Source: Pelagovum pacificum (GTDB lineage: Bacteria > Pseudomonadota > Alphaproteobacteria > Rhodobacterales > Rhodobacteraceae). From it: 64,000 nt of DNA. The notes beneath the pieces are model-generated. The model was not told where the DNA came from. It saw only the letters and a list, made by a program, of their open reading frames with translations, and made no database searches. The DNA lies in assembly GCF_016134045.1 (NCBI RefSeq), contig NZ_CP065915.1, positions 744,001 through 808,000 on the forward strand, given 5' to 3'. The position numbers and the translations under genes were made by a program. This document shows, one piece after another, positions 9,218 to 18,364 of this stretch. How positions within the stretch are numbered: the first letter of the stretch is position 1; each line of letters begins with the position of its first letter.

Positions 9218-10141
9218 TCACGCCGTATCCTCCGCCACTGCCGCCTTGTACAACTCGCGGATGCGGGTGAGCACGGGGCCGCGGCCTCCGTCGGGGCCGA
9301 TGGGGCGGCCGTCGATCTCGGCGACCGGGGTCTGGGCGCCGAAGGTGCCGGTCAGGAAGGCCTCGTCGGCGCCGTAGGCCTCGACCAGGGAATAGTTCTT
9401 CTCGAACACGGGGATGTCGTTGGCGCGGCAGAGGTCGATGACCTTGCGGCGGGTGACTCCGTTCATGCAGTAGTCGCCGGTGCTGGTCCACACCTCGCCC
9501 TTCCTCACGATGAAGAAGTTGCAGGCGTTGGTCGTGTTCACGAAGCCATGCGGGTCGAGCATCAGCCCCTCGTCGGCGCCCGCCTGCTCGGCCTGCAGAC
9601 AGGCGATCACGCAGTTCAGCTTGGAGTGGCTGTTGTACTTGGCGTCCTGGCTCATCGGCAGGCCGCGCACCTGCGGCACGGTGGCGAGGCGGATGCCCTT
9701 CTTCTGGAGCGCGTCGACGGGCTTGGAATGCTCGAGGATCATCACGATCGTCGGCCCGGTGCGGCTGAGCGAGGGGTGCTGGAACGGCCGCACCTTCACG
9801 CCGCGCGTCACCATGAGGCGGCAGTGGACGTCGGTCTCCATCCCGTTGGCCTCGCGCGTCCGCTCGAGCTCGGCCACCAGCGTCTCGCGGTCTAGGCCGA
9901 TGTCGAGCGCGACCGCCTTGCAGGCCTCGTAGAGCCGGTCCATGTGATCGTCGAGAAACGCCCACTTGCCGTTGTAGAGGCGCAGCCCCTCCCACATGCC
10001 GTCGCCCAGCATGAAGCCTGAATCGTAGACCGAGACCTTCGCCTCGTCCCGGTGCTTCAGCTCCCCGTCGACGTAGATCAGGATGTCGCGGTTGCGGGGA
10101 TCGTCCTCGGCGGAGTGGGTGGTCGTTTCCTGGTCGTGCAT
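9218..10141 (-). CDS. PLP-dependent class IV aminotransferase
   Basis: This 307-residue fold-type IV aminotransferase belongs with the branched-chain, D-alanine and ADC lyase enzymes. Landmarks are SVYDSGFMLGDGMWEGLRLY near the N-terminus, HSKLN (the candidate PLP lysine, middle), DEGLMLDPHGFVNTTNACNFF and FLTGTFGAQTPVAEIDGR. The family transfers amino groups between branched-chain or D-amino acids and 2-oxoacids; which substrate is used here cannot be decided. The stop codon directly abuts a run of ten C (9208-9217) at the right edge of the island. Confidence 0.85.
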   Translation of the reverse strand: MHDQETTTHSAEDDPRNRDILIYVDGELKHRDEAKVSVYDSGFMLGDGMWEGLRLYNGKWAFLDDHMDRLYEACKAVALDIGLDRETLVAELERTREANGMETDVHCRLMVTRGVKVRPFQHPSLSRTGPTIVMILEHSKPVDALQKKGIRLATVPQVRGLPMSQDAKYNSHSKLNCVIACLQAEQAGADEGLMLDPHGFVNTTNACNFFIVRKGEVWTSTGDYCMNGVTRRKVIDLCRANDIPVFEKNYSLVEAYGADEAFLTGTFGAQTPVAEIDGRPIGPDGGRGPVLTRIRELYKAAVAEDTA

Positions 10142-10216
10142 CGGGGGTCCTGCCTGTTCGTGTTCAGGCGGACAATGCGCCGGGGCGGCGCGGCATTCAA
10201 TCGGGGCGGTCGTGCC

Positions 10217-10525
10217 TCAGCTGCACATGCTCTCGGCGGTGTCGATGAAGCGGGAGTAGCGGCGCCAGGCCTCGTCGGCGTGGGGCCGGTCGTCGAGTTT
10301 CATCCGCTGGAGCCGCTCGGGGTCGGAGAAGTAGCGCGCCGTCTCGCGCTGTTCGCTGCGGTTGAGCGTCTGGTGCGCGGCGCGCTGCACGCAGCCGCAC
10401 AGCGCGGCGTTGTTGTTGCCGCGGTCGGACGCCATGCAGGCGTTGGCCACGGGTCCGGTGCTGCCACGCTCCCCGCCGCAGGATGCCACTGCGAGGATCG
10501 CCACCACGAGGATCAGGCGTTTCAT
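10217..10525 (-). CDS. Small lipoprotein, unknown function
   Basis: A 102-residue protein that starts with a lipoprotein signal (MKRLILVVAILAVASCGG; Cys near 17 is the likely lipidation site). The mature part has further cysteines (NACMASDRG, LCGCVQ, terminal SMCS), so disulphides are likely. It looks like the small Cys-containing lipoproteins seen widely in Rhodobacteraceae. The frame extends further upstream, but the lipobox position fixes the ATG at 10525. Function unknown. Confidence 0.7.
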   Translation of the reverse strand: MKRLILVVAILAVASCGGERGSTGPVANACMASDRGNNNAALCGCVQRAAHQTLNRSEQRETARYFSDPERLQRMKLDDRPHADEAWRRYSRFIDTAESMCS

Positions 10526-10733
10526 GTGTTGGGACTGCCCCGGTCTGTTCTGCTCTGCCTTTTCGGGTCGCCACGGCCCCGTTTCCCGCGTGTCTCGGTC
10601 GCGTCCCACGTTCGGATTCTGCCTCAGCCGGTCGCCGCAGGCAACCGGGGGCCGGACGGAAAACACGACGGGGGCCAACAAAACCGTCACACTCGTGTGA
10701 TCTTAAGCGCGTCGCAACGACGGGAGATCCGCA

Positions 10734-11651
10734 ATGGACGATATGGGCAAGGACAGCGGACAGGACTGGCTGGAGGCGGAGCTCGCCGACACGCTCGACG
10801 AGGATTACGAGATCGAGCTCGAGGACGCGGTCCTGTCGATGAAGATCAAGGAAATCTACCGGAACGCTCATGGCGAGACGCTGCCGCGCCCGGAGTATTT
10901 CCGGGCGCTGCTGCAGCTCCAGTCCGAGCTCATCAAGCTGCAGGACTGGGTGGTGCACAACCGGGAGAAGGTGGTCGTCCTCTTCGAGGGCCGCGACTCG
11001 GCGGGGAAGGGCGGCGTCATTAAGCGGATCACGCAGCGGCTCAATCCCCGCGTCGCGCGGGTCGTGGCGCTGCCCGCGCCGACGGATCGCGAGAAGAGCC
11101 AGTGGTATTTCCAGCGCTACGTGCCGCACCTTCCGGCGGGCGGCGAAATGGTGTTCTTCGACCGCTCCTGGTACAACCGGGCGGGCGTCGAGCGGGTGAT
11201 GGGCTTCGCCGACGAGGACCAGGTGGAACAGTTCTTCACCGACGTGCCGGAGTTCGAGCGGATGCTTGTCCGCTCCGGAATCCGGCTGGTGAAATACTGG
11301 TTCTCGATCACGGATGAAGAGCAGCAGATGCGCTTTCTCGTGCGGATCCACGATCCGCTGAAGCAGTGGAAGCTGTCGCCGATGGACCTGCAGAGCCGGG
11401 TAAAGTGGGAGAGCTACACCAAGGCCAAGGAAGAGATGTTCGCCCGCACCAACATCCCCGAAAGCCCGTGGTACATCGTTCCCGGCAACGACAAGAAGCG
11501 GGCCCGGCTGAACTGCATGGACCACCTGCTGTCGCTGTTTCCCTACGAGGACGTGCCCCACGAGGAGATCACGCTGCCCGAGCGGGTCTACAATTCGGAT
11601 TACGAGCGGTCCGTCCTGCCGCCCGAGCTTTACGTGCCGTCGAAATACTAG
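10734..11651 (+). CDS. ppk2: Polyphosphate kinase 2, class I
   Basis: This 305-residue enzyme transfers phosphate between polyphosphate and nucleoside diphosphates. It has the Walker A loop GRDSAGKGG (residues 86-94), the PPK2-specific ALPAPTDREKSQWYFQRYV and Walker B DRSWYNRAGVERVMGF. The single-domain length and these motifs match class I PPK2. The ATG at 10734 has GGGAG a few bases upstream. The gene stands alone. Confidence 0.94.
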   Translation: MDDMGKDSGQDWLEAELADTLDEDYEIELEDAVLSMKIKEIYRNAHGETLPRPEYFRALLQLQSELIKLQDWVVHNREKVVVLFEGRDSAGKGGVIKRITQRLNPRVARVVALPAPTDREKSQWYFQRYVPHLPAGGEMVFFDRSWYNRAGVERVMGFADEDQVEQFFTDVPEFERMLVRSGIRLVKYWFSITDEEQQMRFLVRIHDPLKQWKLSPMDLQSRVKWESYTKAKEEMFARTNIPESPWYIVPGNDKKRARLNCMDHLLSLFPYEDVPHEEITLPERVYNSDYERSVLPPELYVPSKY

Positions 11652-11660
11652 GGCAGGGGG

Positions 11661-12191
11661 CTAGGCCGGCGCGTAGCTCAGACAGACGGTCTGCGCGCCG
11701 AACCTTTCGGTCCCGATGAGCCGCAGCGGCGGAAGCGGGCCGGCGAAGAAGGGTTTGCCCGAGCCGACGACAGTGGGCGACAGGTAGAGACGATATTCGT
11801 CGATGAGGCCGAGTTCCCCGAGCGTGTGGGCGAGTGCCGGGCCGCCGACATCGACTTCGCCCTCGAGTTCGGCCTTCAACTGGCCGAGCGCGGGGCCAAG
11901 ATCGCCGCGGATCAGCGTCGCGTTCGGTCCGACAGACGTCAGCGTCTTCGAGACCACCCATTTCGGGCAGCGCCGCCAGGCTGTCGCGAAGGCCCGTTCC
12001 GGCTCCGACCAGTCGGGATTGTCGTCGTCCCAGTAGCGCATGATTTCGTAGAGGCGGCGTCCATACAGGCTGCCGGCAATGCCGCCGACGTAGCGGACCC
12101 AATGGTCGAACAGACCGGGCTCCGGCGCGAAGGAGTCGTGATCGACGTAGCCGTCGAGCGAGACGTTCATCCCGAACACAAACCTTGCCAC
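11661..12191 (-). CDS. Dihydrofolate reductase / RibD C-terminal family protein
   Basis: This 176-residue protein has the RibD_C/DHFR fold: the FGMNVSLDGYVDH N-terminus, a YGRRLYEIMRYW helix, the WVVSKTL strand, the VDVGGPALAHTLGELGLIDEYRLYLSP nucleotide-binding region and VVGSGKPFF. Such stand-alone proteins (YyaP/YwjB type) are NADPH-binding reductases of unknown substrate; it is not the folate-pathway DHFR. Convergent with ppk2. Confidence 0.85.
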   Translation of the reverse strand: MARFVFGMNVSLDGYVDHDSFAPEPGLFDHWVRYVGGIAGSLYGRRLYEIMRYWDDDNPDWSEPERAFATAWRRCPKWVVSKTLTSVGPNATLIRGDLGPALGQLKAELEGEVDVGGPALAHTLGELGLIDEYRLYLSPTVVGSGKPFFAGPLPPLRLIGTERFGAQTVCLSYAPA

Positions 12192-12438
12192 CGCACATTC
12201 CTCCTGCCCGGTGGCCTGATCTTACAGCGTCACCGCGCGCCCGGCGACCATTTTCGCGCGGGGCTGCCGGGCACCGCGTGGGGGACCGCCAGACACGAGG
12301 TGCCTGCTTTCAGGGCAAACTGCGCGGTAACGTCACAGGCGATGCGCCGGTGCGCTGCATTGGCTTTGACCACCTCGGTGCGGCCTGCATGATGTCGGTC
12401 GGCGACGCGCGCGCCGCCACATGATATGGGAGACGAAT

Positions 12439-13446
12439 TTGCTGACACGCCTGGTACCTGCCGCTTTTGCCACCTTTGCCCTGGCCGCCCCGGCCCTGGC
12501 GCAGACCGACATGCCCTTCGCGCTCGACTGGCGCTTCGAGGGGCCGTCCGCGCCTTACTTCCTTGCCATCGACAACGGATATTTCTCCGATGCCGACCTG
12601 AACGTTGAGATCACCGAGGGCAACGGGTCGCTCGACGCCATTCCGAAGGTCGCCACCGGCGCCTTCCCGGTCGGGTTCGCCGACATCAACAGCCTGATGC
12701 GCTTCCTCGACCAGAACCCCGGTGCGCCGGTGACCGCCGTGATGATGATCTACGACAAGCCGCCCTTTGCGGTCGTCGGGCGCAAGTCGCTCGGCATCGA
12801 AGAGCCGGCGGATCTCGAGGGCTCCGTTCTCGGCGCGCCGCCGCCGGACGGTGCATGGGCGCAGTTCCCGATCTTCGCTGCAGAGAACGATCTCGACATG
12901 GATGCGATCACGGTTGAGGAAGTCGGCTTCCCGACGCGCGAGCCGATGCTGGCGGAAGAGCAGGTCGACTCCGTGACCGGCTTCTCCTTCTCGTCCACGC
13001 TGAACCTGCTGCGCCTCGGCGTGCCGGAGGATGACCTCACCGTGCTGCTGATGGCGGATCACGGCGTCGACCTTTATGGCAACGCGGTCATCGTGAACAC
13101 CGACTTCGCGGCCGAGAACCCGGAGGCGGTGACCGCCTTCCTCGGCGCCATCGCGGAGGGCTGGAAGGCGGCGATCGCCGATCCGGACGCCGCCATCGTG
13201 TCGCTGCTGGAGCGCAACCCGGCGGCCGATGCCGAGCTCGAGACGCAGCGCCTGCAGATGTCGATCGACGACAACGTGCTGACCGACTACGTGGCCGAGA
13301 ACGGCCTCGGCGGGATCGACGAGGACCGGATGGCCGGCGCGATCGAGCAGACACAGACTGTCTACGAGTTCCAGAACGAGCCCGACGCCGCACTCTACTT
13401 CGATGGCAGCTACCTGCCGCCCGCCGAAGAGCTGATGCTTCAATAA
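12439..13446 (+). CDS. ABC importer substrate-binding protein, NMT1/THI5-like
   Basis: A periplasmic binding protein of about 335 residues with signal peptide LTRLVPAAFATFALAAPALAQ. The mature part has the NMT1 pattern: FALDWRFEGPSAPYFLAIDNGYF, a GNGSLDAIPKVATGAFPVGF ligand loop and DHGVDLYGNAVIVN. NMT1/THI5-type proteins bind pyrimidine thiamine precursors or related small ligands; the ligand here is unproven. I favour TTG 12439, with GGGAG at 12428-12432, over ATG 12421, which would swallow that site. It is the first gene of a three-gene importer operon. I looked for a TPP riboswitch upstream and did not find one. Confidence 0.85.
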   Translation: MLTRLVPAAFATFALAAPALAQTDMPFALDWRFEGPSAPYFLAIDNGYFSDADLNVEITEGNGSLDAIPKVATGAFPVGFADINSLMRFLDQNPGAPVTAVMMIYDKPPFAVVGRKSLGIEEPADLEGSVLGAPPPDGAWAQFPIFAAENDLDMDAITVEEVGFPTREPMLAEEQVDSVTGFSFSSTLNLLRLGVPEDDLTVLLMADHGVDLYGNAVIVNTDFAAENPEAVTAFLGAIAEGWKAAIADPDAAIVSLLERNPAADAELETQRLQMSIDDNVLTDYVAENGLGGIDEDRMAGAIEQTQTVYEFQNEPDAALYFDGSYLPPAEELMLQ

Positions 13447-13455
13447 GACCTCAAG

Positions 13456-13484
13456 GGACCGGCCCCCCGATGCGGGGCCGGTCC
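13456..13484 (+). promoter_or_regulatory. Intercistronic hairpin after the binding-protein gene
   Basis: A perfect 11-bp stem (13456-13466 with 13474-13484, arm GGACCGGCCCC) closes a 7-base loop, 9 bp after the binding-protein stop and 18 bp before the ATPase start. There is no T-run, so it is unlikely to be a full terminator. Such hairpins commonly protect the 3' end of the upstream message, giving more binding protein than ATPase and permease. Confidence 0.6.
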
Positions 13485-13502
13485 GCCAAGACCGGGCGCC
13501 CC

Positions 13503-14306
13503 ATGACAAACCTCATCGACATCAAGGGCGTGACCCACGCCTATCGCACGCCGAACGGTCCGCTGCCGGTGCTCGACAACCTCGAAATCGGCGTACCCGA
13601 AGGCGAGTTCGCCGCCGTCGTCGGCCCCTCGGGCTGCGGGAAGTCCACGCTGACCCGCCTGGTCGCCGGGCTGATGAAGCCCGACGCGGGTGAAGTCTGG
13701 CTGCATGGCGAGCTGGTAAAGAGCCCTCGCAAGACGGTCGGCATGGCCTTCCAGAACCCGGTGCTGCTGGAGTGGCGCAGCATCCTCGACAACGTGATCC
13801 TTCCGCTCGAGATCGTGTCGCCCTCCATGCCGCGCGCGAAACGGCGCGAGCGGGCGGAGGAGTTGCTGGAGCTCGTCGGCCTGACGGGGTTCGAGGACAA
13901 GCGGCCGTCCGAACTGTCGGGCGGCATGCGCCAGCGGGCCTCGCTCTGCCGGGCGATCGTGCACAAGCCGGATGTCCTCATCATGGACGAGCCGTTCGGC
14001 GCGCTCGACGCCTTCACGCGCGAGGACCTGTGGCAGACGATGCACGAGCTTCGCGCGAAGGAGCCGTTCACCGCCGTTCTCATCACGCATGACCTGCGGG
14101 AGAGCGTCTACCTCGGCGACCAGGTGATCGTGCTGTCCGGGCGGCCTGCGACGACGCAATATATCATGGACGTGAAATATCCCGGGGAGGGGCTGCGCAA
14201 GCTCGACGGGCTCTACACGCCCGAGGCGGCCGAGATGCTGTCGATCCTGCGCGAGCAGATCCGCATCGCGCAGGGCCGCCAGCCCGGTGAAGAGGGGGCA
14301 CACTGA
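13503..14306 (+). CDS. ABC importer ATP-binding protein (NitT/TauT type)
   Basis: A 267-residue ATPase: Walker A VGPSGCGKST, Q-loop FQNPVLLEW, signature LSGGMRQR, Walker B VLIMDEPFGALD and switch His in LITHDLRES. It energises the importer encoded by its neighbours. The frame extends upstream to 13470, but the ATG at 13503 gives the normal N-terminus MTNLIDIKGVTHAY and leaves the hairpin outside the gene. Its stop overlaps the permease start by one base (TGATG). Confidence 0.93.
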   Translation: MTNLIDIKGVTHAYRTPNGPLPVLDNLEIGVPEGEFAAVVGPSGCGKSTLTRLVAGLMKPDAGEVWLHGELVKSPRKTVGMAFQNPVLLEWRSILDNVILPLEIVSPSMPRAKRRERAEELLELVGLTGFEDKRPSELSGGMRQRASLCRAIVHKPDVLIMDEPFGALDAFTREDLWQTMHELRAKEPFTAVLITHDLRESVYLGDQVIVLSGRPATTQYIMDVKYPGEGLRKLDGLYTPEAAEMLSILREQIRIAQGRQPGEEGAH

Positions 14307-15070
14307 TGGAGCGGTTCCAGAAAGTCGCGGTGCCCGTCGCCGCAATCGTCGCATTTCTTCTCCTGTGGGAGCTGTTGGTCTGGGCGAACGGCTGGCCGAA
14401 CTACGTGATGGCGTCGCCCTCCGACCTGCCGGCGGCCTACGCGCGCTTTGCAGGGCTGTTCATCGAGGGCAGCTGGCAGACGCTCTGGCGGACCGTGGCG
14501 GGGCTTGGCCTTGCCGTGATCTTCGGCACGCTGCTCGGCATGGTCATGGGCTTCTCGCGGATCGCGCGGGATGCGCTCTATCCACTTCTCGTCGGGTTCA
14601 ACGCGGTCCCGAAGGCGACGCTGGTGCCGGTGCTGGCGCTCCTGTTCATCGGCCAGCACAATTTCAACACGGTGCTGATGGCGTTCCTGATCTCGTTCTT
14701 CCCGATCGCGGTGTCCGTCGGGATCGGGCTGTCGACGCTGGAGCCGGAGTACCGCGACATCCTGCGCTCACTCGGGGCGAGCCGGCTGACGATCTTCTAC
14801 AAGATCGCGCTGCCCAAGACCCTGCCGGAGTTCTTCGGCGCGCTGAAAGTCTCGGTTACGCTGGCCTTCATCGGCACCAACCTCGTCGAGATCATCTCGC
14901 CCCACGGGCGGGGGCTGGGCGCGCTGTTCCTGTCGGGGCAAACCAATTCCAACTACCCGCTGATGTTCGCCGTTCTGATCGCGCTCGCCGTGCTCGGGAT
15001 CATCCTCTACTACGCGGTGGTCTGGCTGGAACGTACCTTCGCGGGCTGGGCCGAACGGCCGCAGGGCTGA
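14306..15070 (+). CDS. ABC importer permease (NitT/TauT type)
   Basis: This 254-residue permease has about six membrane segments and a BPD_transp_1 domain; the coupling-helix motif is EYRDILRSLGASRLTIFYKIALP. Start overlaps the ATPase stop as TGATG. With the NMT1-like binding protein and ATPase it completes a small-molecule importer, perhaps for a vitamin precursor. Confidence 0.92.
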   Translation: MERFQKVAVPVAAIVAFLLLWELLVWANGWPNYVMASPSDLPAAYARFAGLFIEGSWQTLWRTVAGLGLAVIFGTLLGMVMGFSRIARDALYPLLVGFNAVPKATLVPVLALLFIGQHNFNTVLMAFLISFFPIAVSVGIGLSTLEPEYRDILRSLGASRLTIFYKIALPKTLPEFFGALKVSVTLAFIGTNLVEIISPHGRGLGALFLSGQTNSNYPLMFAVLIALAVLGIILYYAVVWLERTFAGWAERPQG

Positions 15071-15091
15071 GGCCAACGGGGCCGGGCCCTC

Positions 15092-15118
15092 GGGCGACGC
15101 TCGCCTGCGGCGTCGCCC
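15092..15118 (+). terminator. Possible hairpin terminator after the importer operon
   Basis: A 9-bp stem GGGCGACGC/GCGTCGCCC (15092-15100 with 15110-15118) and 9-base loop lies 21 bp after the permease stop. No clear T-run follows, so termination would be weak or Rho-assisted. Confidence 0.4.
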
Positions 15119-15200
15119 CGCCCGCCGTCCCGCGGGCCGGTGCCCTTTCCTCCGGGCGCGGACCTGATACATGGGAGCCGAGGCAGCAAGGACCCGACCT

Positions 15201-16859
15201 ATGACCGACCGACTTCGCCTGACCATCGCGCAGATCAACGCGACCGTGGGGGACCTCGCCGGCAATGCCGCGAAGGCCCGCGCCGCGTGGGACGCAGGCA
15301 AGGCCGCCGGCGCCGACATGGTGGTCATGCCCGAGATGTTCCTGTCCGGCTACCAGGCGCAGGACCTCGTGATGAAGCCGGCCTTCGTGATCGATTGCGA
15401 CCGCTACATCCGCCAGCTCGCCGCCGAATGCGCCGACGGGCCGGCCCTCGGCATCGGGGCGCCGGGCTACGAGGGGACCGAGCTCTACAATTGCTACTTC
15501 GTGCTGCAGGGCGGGGAAATCCGGGTCGTCCAGCAGAAGCACGACCTGCCGAACTTCACCGTGTTCGACGAGAAGCGCCTGTTCTCCTCCGGTCCGCTGA
15601 CCGGTCCCTTCGATCTGAACGGGGTGCGGATCGGTCTGCCGATCTGTGAAGATGCGTGGCACGAAGAAGTGCCCGAGGCGATGGTCGAAAGCGGGGCGGA
15701 GATCCTCGTCGTGCCCAACGGCTCCCCCTATTTCCGGGACAAGTTCGACGTGCGGATGAACCAGATGGTCGCCCGCGTCGTGGAGAACGACGTGCCACTC
15801 GTCTACCTCAACCAGGTCGGGGGACAGGACGACCAGGTTTTCGATGGCGGCTCTTTCGTGCTCAACCGGCACGGGGTGCTGGCGATGCGGCTGCCGATCT
15901 TCCTCGAAGAGATCGCCCATGTCGATTTCGAACGTGGCGACGACGGCTGGCAGGCCACGCCGGGCGAGATCGCCGAGCTGCCTGACAGCCTCGAGCAGGA
16001 CTGGCACTGCATGGTGCTCGCCCTGCGGGACTACATGGCTAAGACGGGTTTCCGGAAAGTGCTTCTGGGCCTGTCGGGCGGAATCGATTCCGCCTGCGTC
16101 GCTGCGGTCGCCGTCGATGCGCTCGGGCCCGAGAACGTGCGCTGCGTGATGCTGCCGTCGGAATACACCTCCGAGCACAGTCTCGAGGATGCGAAGGCGG
16201 TCGCGAAGAATCTCGGTTCGACCTACGATTTCGTGCCCATCAAGGAGGTGCGCGATGCCGTGACCGGCACGCTCGCGCCGCTGTTCGAAGGCTACGATGC
16301 CGACCTGACAGAAGAGAACATCCAGTCGCGGATCCGGGGGCTGCTCCTGATGGCGCAGTCGAACAAGTTCGGCGAGATGCTTCTGACCACCGGCAACAAG
16401 TCCGAGGTCGCGGTCGGCTACGCGACGATCTACGGCGACATGTCGGGCGGCTACAATCCGATCAAGGACCTCTACAAAACGCGGGTCTTCGACATCTGCC
16501 GCTGGCGCAACGCCAATCACCGGGACTGGATGGACGGCCCGGCGGGCGAGGTGATCCCGACCCGCGTGATCGACAAGCCGCCGAGCGCCGAACTGCGCGC
16601 CGACCAGAAGGACGAGGACAGCCTGCCGCCCTACGAGGTGCTCGACGGCATCCTGACGATGCTGGTGGACGACGACCGTTCGGTCGCGGATTGCGTCGAC
16701 GCAGGCTACGACCGGGAGATCGTGAAGAAGGTCGAGCACTTACTCTACATCAGCGAATACAAGCGCTTCCAGTCGGCACCGGGGACGCGGCTCTCGATGC
16801 GGGCCTTCTGGCTCGACCGGCGCTACCCGATCGTGAACCGCTGGCGCGACCCGAGCTGA
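15201..16859 (+). CDS. nadE: Glutamine-dependent NAD+ synthetase
   Basis: A 552-residue two-domain enzyme that makes NAD+ from nicotinate adenine dinucleotide, using ammonia released from glutamine. The N-terminal nitrilase domain shows the catalytic triad Glu45 (PEMFLSGY), Lys113 (QQKHDLPN) and Cys149 (GLPICEDAWHE). The C-terminal synthetase has the PP-loop LGLSGGIDSA and TTGNKSEVAVGY. The ATG at 15201 begins the usual MTDRLRLTIAQIN; an in-frame ATG at 15171 has weaker support. nadD, which acts just before this step, lies at 39179. Confidence 0.95.
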   Translation: MTDRLRLTIAQINATVGDLAGNAAKARAAWDAGKAAGADMVVMPEMFLSGYQAQDLVMKPAFVIDCDRYIRQLAAECADGPALGIGAPGYEGTELYNCYFVLQGGEIRVVQQKHDLPNFTVFDEKRLFSSGPLTGPFDLNGVRIGLPICEDAWHEEVPEAMVESGAEILVVPNGSPYFRDKFDVRMNQMVARVVENDVPLVYLNQVGGQDDQVFDGGSFVLNRHGVLAMRLPIFLEEIAHVDFERGDDGWQATPGEIAELPDSLEQDWHCMVLALRDYMAKTGFRKVLLGLSGGIDSACVAAVAVDALGPENVRCVMLPSEYTSEHSLEDAKAVAKNLGSTYDFVPIKEVRDAVTGTLAPLFEGYDADLTEENIQSRIRGLLLMAQSNKFGEMLLTTGNKSEVAVGYATIYGDMSGGYNPIKDLYKTRVFDICRWRNANHRDWMDGPAGEVIPTRVIDKPPSAELRADQKDEDSLPPYEVLDGILTMLVDDDRSVADCVDAGYDREIVKKVEHLLYISEYKRFQSAPGTRLSMRAFWLDRRYPIVNRWRDPS

Positions 16860-16865
16860 CGGCCC

Positions 16866-17357
16866 TTACGTCCAGCTATCGTCGGTGAGCCGGCGCCCGA
16901 GCGGGCAGTCGGGGCGCGGCACCTCGGCGACGCGTGCGACCATCTGAACCACCGAAGCGGGGTCGGCGCGGCAGATCTCCGGGCTTTCCTGTCCGGGCGG
17001 ATAGGCCCCGATCACCGCGAAGTCCGACGAGGCGGAGACCCGTTTGTGGCCGACCCCGGCCGGCAGGATCATCACGTCGCCCGCCTGAACGTCGAGTTGC
17101 GGCCCGTCGGGACCGCCGACATGGATCACGGCGCTGCCGGCGGCGACGCCAAGGACTTCGTGACTGGCGGGGTGAAAATGGTGGTAGTCGTAAACGCTCC
17201 AGCGCCACGTGCCGCGCCATCCGTTCGCCAGAAACGTCTCTTCAATCTGATCGGGTGCTACGGCGCTGCGGACCAGCAGGGCAGGCCAGGCGGGGTGGTT
17301 CGGGATGCCTCCGTTGGCCGGGACCATCACCTGGTCGAGGTCGATTTCTGCTGACAT
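16866..17357 (-). CDS. Cupin-domain protein
   Basis: A 163-residue protein with a single cupin barrel: YDYHHFHPASHEVLGVAAG supplies the histidine/Glu metal-binding motif, and GDVMILPAGVGHKRV supplies the second histidine. Family members range from isomerases to dioxygenases, so the reaction is unknown. The ATG at 17357 gives the natural MSAEIDLDQ start; the longer frame to 17432 has no domain content. Confidence 0.8.
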   Translation of the reverse strand: MSAEIDLDQVMVPANGGIPNHPAWPALLVRSAVAPDQIEETFLANGWRGTWRWSVYDYHHFHPASHEVLGVAAGSAVIHVGGPDGPQLDVQAGDVMILPAGVGHKRVSASSDFAVIGAYPPGQESPEICRADPASVVQMVARVAEVPRPDCPLGRRLTDDSWT

Positions 17358-17569
17358 TGCGATGGCTCCACTCTCTCTGCGTGTATGCTTGCTTTGCATT
17401 TCAATCTGACATGCCACGTGAGGTTCGATCAACGTGATAGGCGCTTTTGCGCCTGTCGCTGCGTCAACGCCGGAACGAATAGCATGGCTCGTTGCTTCCT
17501 CCAGTCATCAGACGGCCCGCACCAGCGACTGCATCCGGTCGGACGGGTCGACCATTTGGAGGAAGATAA

Positions 17570-18322
17570 ATGAAACATCTCAAAACTCTCACCGCTTCGG
17601 CCCTCGCGATTGCCGTGGCCGCTCCCGTTGCCGCCGCTCCGTTCGATGCCGGCGTCATCACAGACCTCAACATTCGCCGCGGCCCGGGCCCGGACTTTGA
17701 AGTGGTGGGCGTGATCCCCGCCGATGGCACCGTCACCGTGAACGGCTGTCTCGAAGACGCCGGCTGGTGCGAAGTGTCGTTCGACGGGCAGACCGGCTGG
17801 GCCTATGACCAGTACCTTGCCGTCGAGCCCGGCATGGCCGACCCGATCGACGAAGAGGGTGTCGAAGCCGACATCGTGGCCGACGCCGAAGCCGACGTGG
17901 CAAACCCGGAGCGCGTGATCGTCGCGCAGCGTCCGTCCACGGTCGAAGTCGACACGATCACCTACCAAGATGAAGCCACGGAAGGTGAACAGTCGCTCGG
18001 TGCCGGGATCGGTGCGACGGCGGGTGCCCTTACGGCCTACGCTCTTGGTGGTCCGGCGGCCGGTATCGTGGCCGGTGGGATCTTCGGTGGCGCCGCGGGT
18101 GCGGAAGCCAGCGACGAAGTCGAGCGCACCGTGACCTATGTTCGCGAGAACCCGGTCGAGACGGTTTACCTCGACGGCGAAGTCGTGGTCGGCGCGCAGG
18201 TCCCGAACAGCGTGCAGACCTATGAGCTGCCCGATGCGGACGGCTACGACTACCTCACGGTCAACCAGGTTCCGGTGATCGTCGATGCCGAGACCGGCAC
18301 GATCGTTCGCGCAATCCGGTAA
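17570..18322 (+). CDS. Secreted SH3b/DUF1236 protein
   Basis: A 250-residue protein preceded by a strong GGAGGA site. Signal peptide MKHLKTLTASALAIAVAAPVAA, then an SH3b domain (TDLNIRRGPGPDFEVVGVIPADG, NGCLEDAGWCEVSFDGQTGWAY), an acidic linker, a glycine/alanine-rich segment (about 142-180) that could insert in or cross a membrane, and a C-terminal DUF1236 domain (VGAQVPNSVQTYELPD, VNQVPVIVD). SH3b domains usually bind cell wall; the role is otherwise unknown. It is monocistronic with its own terminator. Confidence 0.82.
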   Translation: MKHLKTLTASALAIAVAAPVAAAPFDAGVITDLNIRRGPGPDFEVVGVIPADGTVTVNGCLEDAGWCEVSFDGQTGWAYDQYLAVEPGMADPIDEEGVEADIVADAEADVANPERVIVAQRPSTVEVDTITYQDEATEGEQSLGAGIGATAGALTAYALGGPAAGIVAGGIFGGAAGAEASDEVERTVTYVRENPVETVYLDGEVVVGAQVPNSVQTYELPDADGYDYLTVNQVPVIVDAETGTIVRAIR

Positions 18323-18364
18323 TCGTTCCGATGCCGACACGACGCACATTGTGCGTCTGAAAGG

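Noticed and set aside
12200..12438. TPP riboswitch upstream of the NMT1-like importer
   Set aside because: None of the conserved thi-box blocks (CTGAGA, ACCTGATC-type) is present in the leader.
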